From: JAJTFA01 sp051715425
Lineage (GTDB): Bacteria > Bacteroidota > Bacteroidia > UKL13-3
Assembly (NCBI GenBank): GCA_051715425.1
Contig: JBPXJS010000002.1
Span: 1-64,000, forward strand
Direction of reading: 5' to 3'
Length of the DNA stretch: 64,000 nt
The notes beneath the pieces were generated by a model, which saw nothing but the letters and a program-made list of their open reading frames with translations, was not told the DNA's origin and did not search any database. The position numbers and the translations under genes are program-made. This document shows positions 42,413 through 50,185 of the stretch, piece after piece. Within the stretch, counting starts at the first letter, position 1, and each line of letters begins with the position of its first letter.

Positions 42413-42901
42413 CTAAAATAAACTTAGTTTCTTGCCGCTTGTTTTTCCCTCAAACTCCAGCAGCCATTGTTTACGGTGCAAACCACCTGCATAACCGGTT
42501 AAACTTCCGTTACTTCCAATCACCCGGTGACAAGGAATAATAATTGCAATCGGATTTGCTCCGTTGGCAGAGGCAGCTGCACGGATTACTTTTTCATCAC
42601 CCAATTGTTTACTTAAATCAAGGTAGCTGATGGTATCTGCGTAAGGGATTTTTACTAATTGTTTCCAAACCTGCTGCTGAAAAGGAGTACCTGCCGGTTC
42701 TAATGCTACTGAAAAATCCTGCAGTTTACCGTCAAAAAAAGCAGATAGCTGATGCAAACATTCTTTAAGTACTTCCGGTTGTTCTGTTGGAGCCACCGTC
42801 TCCTCTTCAGTAAACAAAACTTTTGTAATGGCCGTTTCAGATGATTGAATATGCAGTAAACCAACAGGAGAGGGAAGGTATGCGGTGTATGTGGTTGTCA
42901 T
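42413..42901 (-). CDS. ogt: Methylated-DNA-protein cysteine methyltransferase
   Basis: A 162-residue suicide repair protein that takes the alkyl group from O6-alkylguanine. The acceptor Cys124 is in the motif IIPCHRVIGSNGSLTGYAGG, and the HTH region (FQQQVWKQLVKIPYADTISY) is complete. There is no Ada-type N-terminal domain. It overlaps the DsbA-like gene by one base (the shared TAATG-type junction at 42901), so the two are co-transcribed. Confidence 0.95.
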   Translation of the reverse strand: MTTTYTAYLPSPVGLLHIQSSETAITKVLFTEEETVAPTEQPEVLKECLHQLSAFFDGKLQDFSVALEPAGTPFQQQVWKQLVKIPYADTISYLDLSKQLGDEKVIRAAASANGANPIAIIIPCHRVIGSNGSLTGYAGGLHRKQWLLEFEGKTSGKKLSLF

Positions 42902-43617
42902 TAAAGAGTTGATGCTTTAAGAGCAGTTTTTTTAAGGGATTCAAAATCGGTAAAGCCCCGTGTAAGTGCATAATATTTTCCGTTGATTTCCATAATTACA
43001 CAAGGAAACCCGCTTACGCCAAATGCCGAAGATTGCTGGAAACCGGCTTCTGCAGTTTGTTTCATTTCTGCCGATTTCATTTTCTCCATAAAAAGCTTTT
43101 CATCAATCCCATATTTTTTAACAAGCGGAATATAAACCTGCTCATCTCTCAGGTCTTTACCTTCAAAAAAGTAGGCATATTGTACCGATGAGGCAAAGAA
43201 GATGGCTTCCTCAGGCTTAAATTGTTTAAAGGTTTCTATAGCAATGGCGGGAGTTACGGATGACGACCATAATTTTTTTGTTCTCAACTGAGCCAGATAA
43301 GCTTCACCGAAAGTCATGCCTGAATATTCTTCCACTCTTTTATAAGCACCGAGAATATAATCGGCAAAGTCTCCCACAGGACCTTCTCGTTCTCCAACCA
43401 CCATTCCTCCACTGATGATTTCGAACTGAAAGGAGTCTTTGTATTCCGTGGCGAACCTGTCCATTACTTTGCTAAACCCGTAACACCAGCCGCACATGGG
43501 ATCAAATACATAGATTATTTTTGGTTTTTGTGTATTCATAAGATGATGAGATGAAGTACCTGAGCTATTAAGCACCGGCATCAACATCAAAAAGAAAAAA
43601 AGTGATTTGACATTCAT
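42901..43617 (-). CDS. DsbA-family (FrnE-like) thiol oxidoreductase
   Basis: A 238-residue thioredoxin-fold protein of the DsbA/FrnE type. The active site CGWC is at residues 42-45 in VFDPMCGWCYGFSKVM, and the cis-Pro loop is in FGVSGFPCVIMEING near residue 200. The first 20 residues are hydrophobic (MNVKSLFFFLMLMPVLNSSG), so it may be exported. An internal Met at about residue 28 would make a cytoplasmic version. FrnE homologues help with thiol and oxidative stress. It is coupled to ogt downstream. Confidence 0.88.
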   Translation of the reverse strand: MNVKSLFFFLMLMPVLNSSGTSSHHLMNTQKPKIIYVFDPMCGWCYGFSKVMDRFATEYKDSFQFEIISGGMVVGEREGPVGDFADYILGAYKRVEEYSGMTFGEAYLAQLRTKKLWSSSVTPAIAIETFKQFKPEEAIFFASSVQYAYFFEGKDLRDEQVYIPLVKKYGIDEKLFMEKMKSAEMKQTAEAGFQQSSAFGVSGFPCVIMEINGKYYALTRGFTDFESLKKTALKASTL

Positions 43618-43664
43618 AAAAGAGTGATGCAGGAAGCATCCAATAAATTTATTTCTGATATCGC

Positions 43665-44096
43665 TTAGCCTTTGAAACCTATTTTACGGTGTGTTCCATC
43701 ACAAAATGGTTTGTTGGATGAGCCACCGCAGCGGCAAAAGGCAGTTACTTTGTTGTTGCGTGTTTCGTTTCCTTCTGCATCTTTTATAATTACATTTCCG
43801 TATACCATCAGCGGACCATCTTTTGCCGTTTCAATAATGGTTTCAGCATCTATTTTTACCGAGTCATCTGCCATTTCTGCATTCATATAATAACTCAATG
43901 CACCACTCGGACATTTTCTAACCTGTTCAATAATGGCTTCAGTTGTGGCATTACCCAATTCAATCCAGGGGCGTTTGGTGGGGTTAAAAACCTCTCCAAG
44001 TCCTTTCCAGCATAAGGTAGAATGGATACAGGTTTTAGGTTTCCAAACTACTGTTACCTCATCATTGGTATATTTTTTTGTGATGTCTCTTTCCAT
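43665..44096 (-). CDS. Mono-cluster Fe-S protein fused to a CDGSH domain
   Basis: A 143-residue protein with two iron-sulfur parts. Residues 15-75 match the divergent Fer4/YjdI type (TCIHSTLCWKGLGEVF with Cys23 and Cys29, then VRKCPSGALSYY with Cys62). Residues about 119-143 are a CDGSH zinc-finger-like [2Fe-2S] domain (CRCGGSSNKPFCDGTH). It probably acts as an electron-transfer or redox-sensing protein, consistent with the surrounding oxidoreductases. It is a single gene with short gaps on both sides. Confidence 0.88.
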   Translation of the reverse strand: MERDITKKYTNDEVTVVWKPKTCIHSTLCWKGLGEVFNPTKRPWIELGNATTEAIIEQVRKCPSGALSYYMNAEMADDSVKIDAETIIETAKDGPLMVYGNVIIKDAEGNETRNNKVTAFCRCGGSSNKPFCDGTHRKIGFKG

Positions 44097-44172
44097 AGGT
44101 GGGTTATTTAAAGCGTAAGTTAAGCAAATAAATTAATAATGGTAAGATAGAAACGCAAGGGTTAATGGTTGT

Positions 44173-44739
44173 TTACTTTAAAATAAAGGAGTCCTGTGTA
44201 AAACGGGAACTTCTTTGTTTCTCGTTTTGTTGCTGCCTGTCATTCAAGGCGGATAAATCTTCTCCCGGATAACCTATCGCCAGCATGGTCACGGTTTCCA
44301 GATCATCTGAAATAGAAAAGGTTTCTTTTGCCATATCTGCATTAAAACCTCCCATGGGATGAACCTGCATTCCGAGATGAACCGCTTCCAGAGCCATCAA
44401 CATCGTTGCCGCACCCACATCATGCAGATTGTGCCGGTAAGATGCTCCCCTTGATGTTTGTTTGGAAGCCAGGGTAAGAACCAACATAGGCGCATTCATA
44501 CACCAGGTTTTGTTTCCATCATTTAACAGGTTAAACAATTGCCCCCATCCGGGTGTTCCCTTTACTCCATAAATAAATCTCCATGCCTGCTCATTGCCGC
44601 TGCTAAAGCTCCACCGTGCAGCTTCAAACAATTTGTGTACATGATCTTCAGCAATTGGGGTATTTTTAAATGCACGTATGCTTTTGCGGCTGCTGATTAA
44701 AGCATGAACCGGATATTCGAGGATATTATTGCTTTCCAT
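44173..44739 (-). CDS. Nitroreductase-family FMN oxidoreductase
   Basis: A 188-residue flavoprotein of the nitroreductase fold. FMN-binding text includes SSRKSIRAFKNTPI, ARWSFSSGNEQAWRFIYG, and MLMALEAVHLGMQVHPMGGF plus the IGYPGE motif near the end. It reduces nitroaromatics, quinones or similar electrophiles using NAD(P)H. The 5' end overlaps the four-helix protein gene by 14 bp, so translation is coupled. Confidence 0.93.
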   Translation of the reverse strand: MESNNILEYPVHALISSRKSIRAFKNTPIAEDHVHKLFEAARWSFSSGNEQAWRFIYGVKGTPGWGQLFNLLNDGNKTWCMNAPMLVLTLASKQTSRGASYRHNLHDVGAATMLMALEAVHLGMQVHPMGGFNADMAKETFSISDDLETVTMLAIGYPGEDLSALNDRQQQNEKQRSSRFTQDSFILK

Positions 44740-45136
44740 AGAGCGATTTTTTAGGAATAAAGTACAATGCTAATATACCAGATATAAAGTGCATAGGCAC
44801 TACAAGCAATGCAAAGTTTTCAGGCATAGGTTTGCCATCAGGCAATGTACTTCCCCAAGCAGGTATATTGCTAAATACCATAAAGGCAATACCAAGTGCA
44901 TAGTAGATGAAAAGCCCTTTGTTAGGTAAAAAACGAATAAGCAGATAAAATATGACTCCGGATAGCAGCACCGGAAGAAAAGAGGAGATGATAATGGCAA
45001 AGGTAAAACCCTCTGGCAGGTTGGTATAGGTAAATACCTGCTGAAGGATCAAGTTCCATATAGAATTTCCAATAGCTCCGAACAGGCTTGCCCATAATGC
45101 GGCCTTTAACGATGCGGAAAGTGTTGTTGTTTTCAT
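44726..45136 (-). CDS. Four-helix membrane protein upstream of the nitroreductase gene
   Basis: A 136-residue integral membrane protein with four predicted helices (ALWASLFGAIGNSIWNLILQ; FAIIISSFLPVLLSGVIFYLLI; FIYYALGIAFMVFSNIPAW; FALLVVPMHFISGILALYFI). It resembles DUF6069-type proteins as I remember them. No catalytic motif is present. It is coupled to the nitroreductase through a 14-bp overlap. A perfect 11-bp hairpin separates it from the YceI gene upstream. Confidence 0.75.
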   Translation of the reverse strand: MKTTTLSASLKAALWASLFGAIGNSIWNLILQQVFTYTNLPEGFTFAIIISSFLPVLLSGVIFYLLIRFLPNKGLFIYYALGIAFMVFSNIPAWGSTLPDGKPMPENFALLVVPMHFISGILALYFIPKKSLYGKQ

Positions 45137-45150
45137 AGTGTTTGTATATT

Positions 45151-45179
45151 GGCAGAGGCAGTTTAAACCTGCCTCTGCC
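45151..45179. terminator. Perfect 11-bp hairpin after the YceI gene
   Basis: GGCAGAGGCAG, loop TTTAAAC, CTGCCTCTGCC. On the plus strand a T run follows (TTTTT). On the minus strand, where the neighbouring genes are read, no T run follows. It lies 7 bp beyond the YceI stop and 15 bp before the next gene's ATG, so it may be an RNA-stability or attenuation hairpin rather than a simple terminator. Confidence 0.7.
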
Positions 45180-45186
45180 TTTTTAG

Positions 45187-45729
45187 TTAAGCTTGTTTTG
45201 CCAATTGCACATTACATACCAGCTTTACCTCATCACTTACCACCACACCTCCGGCTTCTGTTGTGGCACTCCATTTCAGGTTAAAATCTTTGCGGTTAAT
45301 TTTTCCGCTAAGTTCAAATCCTGCTTTGGTATTTCCGTATGGATCGGTCATCACACCATTAAATTCAACGGCCAGTTCTACCGGTTTTGTTATATCACGA
45401 ATAGTCAGGTTGCCGGCAAGTACATAGGTTGAATCACTTTTTTTTGTAAATGAAGTGGAAGCAAAGCTAAGTGTTGGAAACTGCTCTGCATTAAAGAAAT
45501 CATCAGATTTTAAATGGCCATCACGCTGCTCGTTTCCGGTATTAATACTGTTCACCTCTGCGTGGAAACGGATAGAAGCATTGCTGAAGTCATCTGATAT
45601 GGTTTCTGCTTCTGCATGAAAGGAATTAAATTTACCTGTTACAGTAGAGATCATCAAATGTTTTACTTTGAATTCAATCTCAGAGTGGGTTGGGTCAATT
45701 GCCCATTTGGTTGTTGCTTGTGTTGTCAT
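45187..45729 (-). CDS. YceI-family lipocalin-like protein
   Basis: A 180-residue beta-barrel protein of the YceI family, which binds polyisoprenoid-type lipids. The blocks WAIDPTHSEIEFKVKHLMIS, GNEQRDGHLKSDDFFNAEQFP, LAGNLTIRDITKPVELAVEF and RKDFNLKW are diagnostic. There is no signal peptide, so it is cytoplasmic or exported by another route, unlike enterobacterial YceI. It lies in the redox region between the pirin gene and the nitroreductase pair. Confidence 0.94.
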   Translation of the reverse strand: MTTQATTKWAIDPTHSEIEFKVKHLMISTVTGKFNSFHAEAETISDDFSNASIRFHAEVNSINTGNEQRDGHLKSDDFFNAEQFPTLSFASTSFTKKSDSTYVLAGNLTIRDITKPVELAVEFNGVMTDPYGNTKAGFELSGKINRKDFNLKWSATTEAGGVVVSDEVKLVCNVQLAKQA

Positions 45730-45789
45730 GTTAGGTTTTGATTAGTTTTAAATGTTAAGTTTAAGGGTCAAGTTGCCTTAAGAGGATGT

Positions 45790-45830
45790 AAGTTCATTTG
45801 CACATCTGCACATTTTCGCATCTTCACATC
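45790..45830. repeat. Short TTCACATCTGCACAT-type tandem repeats
   Basis: Between the pirin stop and the YceI start the sequence has four imperfect units of 8-10 bp ending in CACATC or GCATCT (TTTGCACATC, TGCACATTT, TCGCATCT, TCACATCC). Similar short-unit repeats occur in other Bacteroidota intergenic DNA, from memory. No function is known. Confidence 0.5.
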
Positions 45831-45845
45831 CAACTCGTGAAATGA

Positions 45846-46571
45846 TTAGTTCAGTTCTATCATGGGAATATCCATTACCAGAATGTGGGCATCAGATATT
45901 GCTTTTATTTCAAACTTGTCGTATTCGCTTATTCCTATCGCATCTCTTCGTTTTAGTTGGTTGCCGGCAACTTCTGCATCTCCATCAATCATAAACAGGT
46001 AGGCTCCATTTCCGTTTTTTTTGTTCTCATAAACCAGGCTTTTTCCGGCATCAAGATCTGTTAAATGAAACCAGGCTTGTTGATGAATAAAGATAGCATC
46101 ACCTGCTGTTTGTGTATCGGGTTTAATAATTTGTTGCCATTGGTTTTTGCGTCCTTCGGGCATATAGGTTTTCTGATCGTAACGGGGGGTAACATTTGCC
46201 TTATCTGGAAAAACCCAGATCTGAAACAACTTTACTGCTTCCGTTTTAGAATGGTTCATTTCCGAATGGAAAACGCCACTTCCGGCACTCATTACCTGCA
46301 CATCGTTTGCCCGCATTACCGAACCATTTCCCATACTGTCTTTATGCTCCAAAGCACCTTCCTGCACCAGGGTTATTATTTCCATATTGTCGTGCGGGTG
46401 CTTACCAAAGCCCATTCCCGGTGCCACCTCATCATCATTGAGCACCCTTAAGGCACCATAATGTATTTTGGTGGGATCGTACCAATGGGCAAAACTGAAA
46501 GAGTGGCGGGCATTTAACCAACCATGATTGGCATGTCCGCGGTTCTCTGCCGGATAAATAATTGTTTTCAT
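45846..46571 (-). CDS. Pirin-family bicupin
   Basis: A 241-residue bicupin metal protein. N-terminal metal-ligand text is GMGFGKHPHDNMEIITLVQEG and SAGSGVFHSEMNH (His and Glu ligands). The C-terminal cupin (about residues 140-235) is less conserved. Bacterial YhhW-type pirins have quercetinase activity, and others act as redox regulators; either is possible here. Its promoter carries the same MarR-like site at the same position as the marR gene at 41.1 kb, so it is probably in that regulon. Confidence 0.93.
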   Translation of the reverse strand: MKTIIYPAENRGHANHGWLNARHSFSFAHWYDPTKIHYGALRVLNDDEVAPGMGFGKHPHDNMEIITLVQEGALEHKDSMGNGSVMRANDVQVMSAGSGVFHSEMNHSKTEAVKLFQIWVFPDKANVTPRYDQKTYMPEGRKNQWQQIIKPDTQTAGDAIFIHQQAWFHLTDLDAGKSLVYENKKNGNGAYLFMIDGDAEVAGNQLKRRDAIGISEYDKFEIKAISDAHILVMDIPMIELN

Positions 46572-46610
46572 ATGTCTTTTAGTAATGCTTTATATCTAAC
46601 AAATACCATA

Positions 46611-46641
46611 CAAATGTATAAACAATAAATGTATATACAAA
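46611..46641 (-). promoter_or_regulatory. Promoter of the pirin gene with MarR-like site on the -33 box
   Basis: On the minus strand: TTTG (46638-46641), 19 bp, TACATTTG (46611-46618). The site ATTTGTATATACATTT (46627-46642; central TGTATATACA is a perfect palindrome) covers the -33 box. The spacing and site position equal those of the marR promoter. A leader of about 33 nt precedes the ATG at 46571. Confidence 0.8.
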
Positions 46642-46658
46642 TAATGGCAGAAATTTTT

Positions 46659-47111
46659 TTACGCCCTTAATTTATCCAACAACTCATTTACGCTCTGAGC
46701 CTCTGTTTTGGTAAGGGTTTTCATGTTATCAAACCATTTGTCGGCCACGGTGTCAATATCTGTCAAAAGGTCCAATCCTTTTTTAGTAATAGAAATATCA
46801 ACCTGCCTGCGGTTGCTTTCGCATATCTCCCGTTTTACCAGTCCTTTAATACGAAGTTTCTCTACCAGGCGTGTGGCATTGGAGTTTTTATCAATCATGC
46901 GTGATGCAATATCGGATAGCATGAGTGGTTTAGGGTTTGAACCGCGCAGGATACGCAGTACATTGTATTGCTGAGGTGAAATACCAAATGGTTTGAGGCG
47001 CTGAATATTTTTAGACTCCAGCCAGCTCGCGGTAAACATCAAATTTACAAGCAAACGCTCGTATTCATTCGTGAATTTTTTGCTTTGTTTTATTTCTTCC
47101 TCTAAACGCAT
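46659..47111 (-). CDS. Second MarR-family regulator
   Basis: A 150-residue winged-helix repressor. The HTH and wing are in MLSDIASRMIDKNSNATRLVEKL and KGLVKREICESNRRQVDISITKKG, with a dimerisation helix at each end. One Cys (in REICESNRRQ) lies in the wing. It is divergent from the NQO-like reductase gene, 72 bp apart. A spaced dyad (TGCAA-N9-TTGCA) in the gap is its most likely operator. It differs in sequence from the MarR at 40.7 kb, so it probably has another target. Confidence 0.92.
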   Translation of the reverse strand: MRLEEEIKQSKKFTNEYERLLVNLMFTASWLESKNIQRLKPFGISPQQYNVLRILRGSNPKPLMLSDIASRMIDKNSNATRLVEKLRIKGLVKREICESNRRQVDISITKKGLDLLTDIDTVADKWFDNMKTLTKTEAQSVNELLDKLRA

Positions 47112-47117
47112 TATTGG

Positions 47118-47136
47118 TGCAATATAAAATTTTGCA
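47118..47136. promoter_or_regulatory. Possible operator between MarR and the NQO-like gene
   Basis: TGCAA (47118-47122), 9 bp, TTGCA (47132-47136), an interrupted palindrome in the divergent gap 7 bp before the MarR start. It is unrelated to the ATTTGTATATACAAAT sites. Confidence 0.4.
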
Positions 47137-47183
47137 TGAGAAATATCATTTTTAAGCTTTTTTTATTGAACCACCTTTGAGTA

Positions 47184-47759
47184 ATGAATATACTTATTGT
47201 GCTGGGCCATCCTGATATGGGCAGTTTTGATGCGGCACTGGCTTTCGCTTATGCAGAGGGAGCAAAGGATGCAGGAGCTGCAGTTGAAGTTCTCGAACTG
47301 GGTAAACTTCAATTCGACCCCATTCTGCACAAGGGGTATCATGAAATTCAACAACTTGAACCTGATTTGATTAAATCTCAGGAACTGATCAAATGGGCCA
47401 ATCACCTGGTATTTGTTTATCCCAGTTGGTGGGGAAATATGCCTGCTTTGCTCAAGGGTTTTATCGACCGGGTTTTTCTTCCGGGGTTTGCTTTTAAGTA
47501 CCGTGAAAATTCCCCCTTCTGGGATAAATTTTTGGGTGGACGATCAGCGCGTATTATTCTTACTATGGACTCCCCGGGATTGTGGAACAGGCTTGTTTAC
47601 CACCGGGCAAATATCTATGCCATGAAAGCTGCCACGTTGGAGTTTTGCGGCATTAAACCTGTAAAAGTTTCGGTGTTCGACCGGATCCGGTTCTCCACTG
47701 AACAAAAAAGAAACGAATGGATAAACAAAGCTTACGAACTGGGCAGTAGCTTACTGTAA
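47184..47759 (+). CDS. NQO1-like flavodoxin-fold NAD(P)H oxidoreductase
   Basis: A 191-residue flavoprotein of the NQO1/MdaB group, which reduces quinones by two electrons. It begins MNILIVLGHPDMGSFDAALA (FMN/FAD phosphate loop) and has the flavin block FVYPSWWGNMPALLKGFIDRVFLPGFAF and LTMDSPGLWNRLVYH. It is divergent from the second MarR and probably its regulatory target. The ATG at 47184 is directly behind a one-mismatch -7 box (CACCTTTG, 47172-47179). The 3' end overlaps the convergent hydrolase gene by 9 bp. Confidence 0.92.
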   Translation: MNILIVLGHPDMGSFDAALAFAYAEGAKDAGAAVEVLELGKLQFDPILHKGYHEIQQLEPDLIKSQELIKWANHLVFVYPSWWGNMPALLKGFIDRVFLPGFAFKYRENSPFWDKFLGGRSARIILTMDSPGLWNRLVYHRANIYAMKAATLEFCGIKPVKVSVFDRIRFSTEQKRNEWINKAYELGSSLL

Positions 47760-48524
47760 CATAAAGCGCGTTACCAAATCAAAAAACTCAGTGGGTTTTT
47801 CCGCATGTAACCAGTGCCCTGCCTGATTGATGGTTTCCAGCTTAGCTTCCGGAAATAAGGTATGAATGAGTTCCATGTCCTTATCCCTGATATAGAGGGA
47901 AAGCCCGCCTCTTATAAATAGGGTTTTGCCTGCATAAAAACTTGTTGTTTCGGCAGGTTTTAATATGTCTTCATAATCCCGGTAAAGGGTTTCGAAATTA
48001 AATTTCCAGGTGTACCTGCCTTCCGTTGTTCGCTCCAGGTTTTTAAGCACAAACTGCCTGGTTCCGCTATCTCCAAGAAATGGTTTCATGGCTTCTTCAG
48101 CTTCTTTGCGTGTTTGTATGGCAGTGAGGTTCACATTTTTTATCGCATTAAATACATCATCATGCCCGTGCTTATAAGCCCTTGGTGCCATATCTGCCAC
48201 TATCAGCTTTTCGGTTTTTTCAGGGTATTTTAGTGCAAAAAACATGGCTACTTTTCCACCCATGGAATGGCCGAGAATGGTGGCTTTTTCTATGTGGTGG
48301 TCGAACATAAAATCATACAGATCTTCCGCCATATCTGCAATGGTATGTGTGGCGGTATGAGGGGATTTACCATGATTGCGCTGGTCAATGGCGTATACCA
48401 TGAATCCGGCTTTGCCCCACTCAGTGGACAGGGTATGCCAGTTATCCAGTGAGCCAAGAAAACCATGAAGAATAATAAGTGCAGGACCGGAACTACCGTA
48501 TTGTTTATAATTGAGCTGAATCAT
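47751..48524 (-). CDS. Alpha/beta-hydrolase (YbfF-like esterase)
   Basis: A 257-residue serine hydrolase. The oxyanion region is ALIILHGFLGSLDNWHTLS, the nucleophile elbow GHSMGGKVAMFFAL, the acid in LFIRGGLSLYIRDKDMEL, and the His in INQAGHWLHAEKPTEF. It is most like the YbfF esterase group. I chose the ATG at 48524 (MIQLNYKQYG) because residues before it are unrelated to the family. It follows the cobalamin adenosyltransferase gene by 7 bp on the same strand. Confidence 0.9.
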   Translation of the reverse strand: MIQLNYKQYGSSGPALIILHGFLGSLDNWHTLSTEWGKAGFMVYAIDQRNHGKSPHTATHTIADMAEDLYDFMFDHHIEKATILGHSMGGKVAMFFALKYPEKTEKLIVADMAPRAYKHGHDDVFNAIKNVNLTAIQTRKEAEEAMKPFLGDSGTRQFVLKNLERTTEGRYTWKFNFETLYRDYEDILKPAETTSFYAGKTLFIRGGLSLYIRDKDMELIHTLFPEAKLETINQAGHWLHAEKPTEFFDLVTRFMLQ

Positions 48525-48531
48525 AAGTGAT

Positions 48532-49086
48532 TTACATGCGTGGCTTCCATGGCATTTCAGTTGCTTTTGACTCAAATACCACAAAGCGGGCAAAAGTAAA
48601 GAGGTAGTCACTCAGGCGGTTGAGGTAACGGATGACTATGCCATGTACCTCTGTTTCGGAGGCCAGGTGCACAGTTATTCTTTCCGCCCTGCGGCAAATG
48701 CAACGGGCCACATGGCAGTGCGATGCAACAATAGTACCTCCTGGCAGGATAAAACTTTTTAAAGGTGGCAACAGGTCATCCATCCGGTCAATTTCTTTTT
48801 CCAGCAATTCAATATCTGATTCCAGTAAATCAGGGATTTTCATTTTTGATTTTTCGGGATCGCTGGCCAGATCAGAACCAATGGTAAACAAACGGTCCTG
48901 TATTTCGTATAATACCTTGCTTTTTTCTTTGTTCTGATACGTATCTATAATCAACCCGATATACGAGTTCAGTTCATCAACGGTTCCGTATGCTTCAATA
49001 CGCAAGTGATGTTTGGGAACCCTGATTCCACCAATCAGCGAGGTTTCTCCCTTGTCACCGGTTTTTGTATAAATTCTAAATGTCAT
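48532..49086 (-). CDS. Cob(I)yrinic acid a,c-diamide adenosyltransferase (PduO-type)
   Basis: A 184-residue trimeric ATR that adenosylates cob(I)alamin using ATP, making coenzyme B12. The N-terminal TKTGDKGETSLIGGIRVPKHH and the ATP-binding YGTVDELNSYIGL are diagnostic, as is VARCICRRAERITVHL. It makes the cofactor for methylmalonyl-CoA mutase and other B12 enzymes. No other cobalamin gene is nearby. It overlaps the beta-lactamase-like gene by four bases (ATGA). Confidence 0.95.
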   Translation of the reverse strand: MTFRIYTKTGDKGETSLIGGIRVPKHHLRIEAYGTVDELNSYIGLIIDTYQNKEKSKVLYEIQDRLFTIGSDLASDPEKSKMKIPDLLESDIELLEKEIDRMDDLLPPLKSFILPGGTIVASHCHVARCICRRAERITVHLASETEVHGIVIRYLNRLSDYLFTFARFVVFESKATEMPWKPRM

Positions 49087-50183
49087 GGTTTGTTTATTTC
49101 TGCTATTACCTGTTTTCTGAATGTTTCATCAGTAAATAATTTTATTTCAAATTCATGCAAACTTGCCTGCAATTTAAGGTTTTCCAATTGTGTAAGGTTG
49201 TTAAAGAAAACAGCCAGCTCCCCGGTATTGTTTTGTTTATCGGTCATATAAACAGTTTCAGTAAGCACATAAGCGGTAGATCCTCCCTTGCTGCCATACC
49301 TCTTGAATAAGGAGGCTATTTCGTTATCATCCATATCCTGCTCCATTATGCGTTCCAGTATTAATTGTCCGGCAGAATCCAGGATACTCTGGTTGTTTAT
49401 TTTCTGCATCAAACCTGCATACTCCTTTACAGATCCACCTGGTAAGCGGTTCGACCAGATGCGTTGTACCTTCAGGTCAAGATCGGCCGGGTTAAATTGG
49501 TTTTTAAATCCGGGTATTTCTTTCAGGCTCCGATGTACGCTATCACAAGCGAGAAAATAATCATTTTCCGACATGAGGTCTACCCGTTCTACAAAGTTTT
49601 TATACTCCTGTTTTTGGGTGTTTTGCAATACCATCATGGCTGATGTAAACGGATAGATAGGGGTATGTGTGGTAAAACCTAGGCTGTCTTTGGTGGCGTT
49701 AATGGCAGGCAAACCCAACCTGCTCATCAGGTATTCGGTATTGGCATTGGAGCTAAAACGGATCATGCCTTTGGCAATTTCCAGCAGCGATATTTTTCCG
49801 TTTTGGATAAGCTGCTTTTCCCTCACTTGGCTTAACCAGGCCGGGTGAGCCCCTCCATCTGTATCTGCCAGATAGAATTTATCCAGTTCAAGGGTATCCA
49901 CCCATTCTTCCGGTTTAATCAAACCTTCGGCAGCCTGTCTGGCAAACTCTACAGCTATAAGGGTTTTAACGGTACTTGCTACTGGCATTACCGTATCGGC
50001 ATTTTGAGAAACAAGCACCTCATTATTCCATTGAAAGAAAAGGGCAGCTTTATTGGGGTGTTTTTTTATAAAGGCAAGCACCCTGTCGGGATTGGGAGAA
50101 ATATACCAGTATGCCCATGCCACAGCACCCAAAGCCAGCACAATTAGCGGAAGCACAACCCAAAGCAATATTTTCTTTAGCAT
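49083..50183 (-). CDS. Class A beta-lactamase-like serine hydrolase, membrane-anchored
   Basis: A 366-residue serine hydrolase with an N-terminal membrane anchor (ILLWVVLPLIVLALGAVAWAYW). The SxxK motif is in VMPVASTVKTLIAVEFAR, an SDN-like motif in IRFSSNANTEYLMSR, and a KTG-like position in GSKGGSTAYVLTETVY. It belongs to the PBP-transpeptidase/beta-lactamase2 superfamily and probably acts on peptidoglycan or as an esterase. Resistance cannot be inferred. It lies between the flavoprotein and adenosyltransferase genes. Confidence 0.85.
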   Translation of the reverse strand: MLKKILLWVVLPLIVLALGAVAWAYWYISPNPDRVLAFIKKHPNKAALFFQWNNEVLVSQNADTVMPVASTVKTLIAVEFARQAAEGLIKPEEWVDTLELDKFYLADTDGGAHPAWLSQVREKQLIQNGKISLLEIAKGMIRFSSNANTEYLMSRLGLPAINATKDSLGFTTHTPIYPFTSAMMVLQNTQKQEYKNFVERVDLMSENDYFLACDSVHRSLKEIPGFKNQFNPADLDLKVQRIWSNRLPGGSVKEYAGLMQKINNQSILDSAGQLILERIMEQDMDDNEIASLFKRYGSKGGSTAYVLTETVYMTDKQNNTGELAVFFNNLTQLENLKLQASLHEFEIKLFTDETFRKQVIAEINKP

Positions 50184-50185
50184 GA

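Noticed and set aside
49083..50183. Antibiotic-resistance beta-lactamase
   Set aside because: It is membrane-anchored, has a non-standard SDN-like motif and is in a metabolic context; only superfamily membership is supported.
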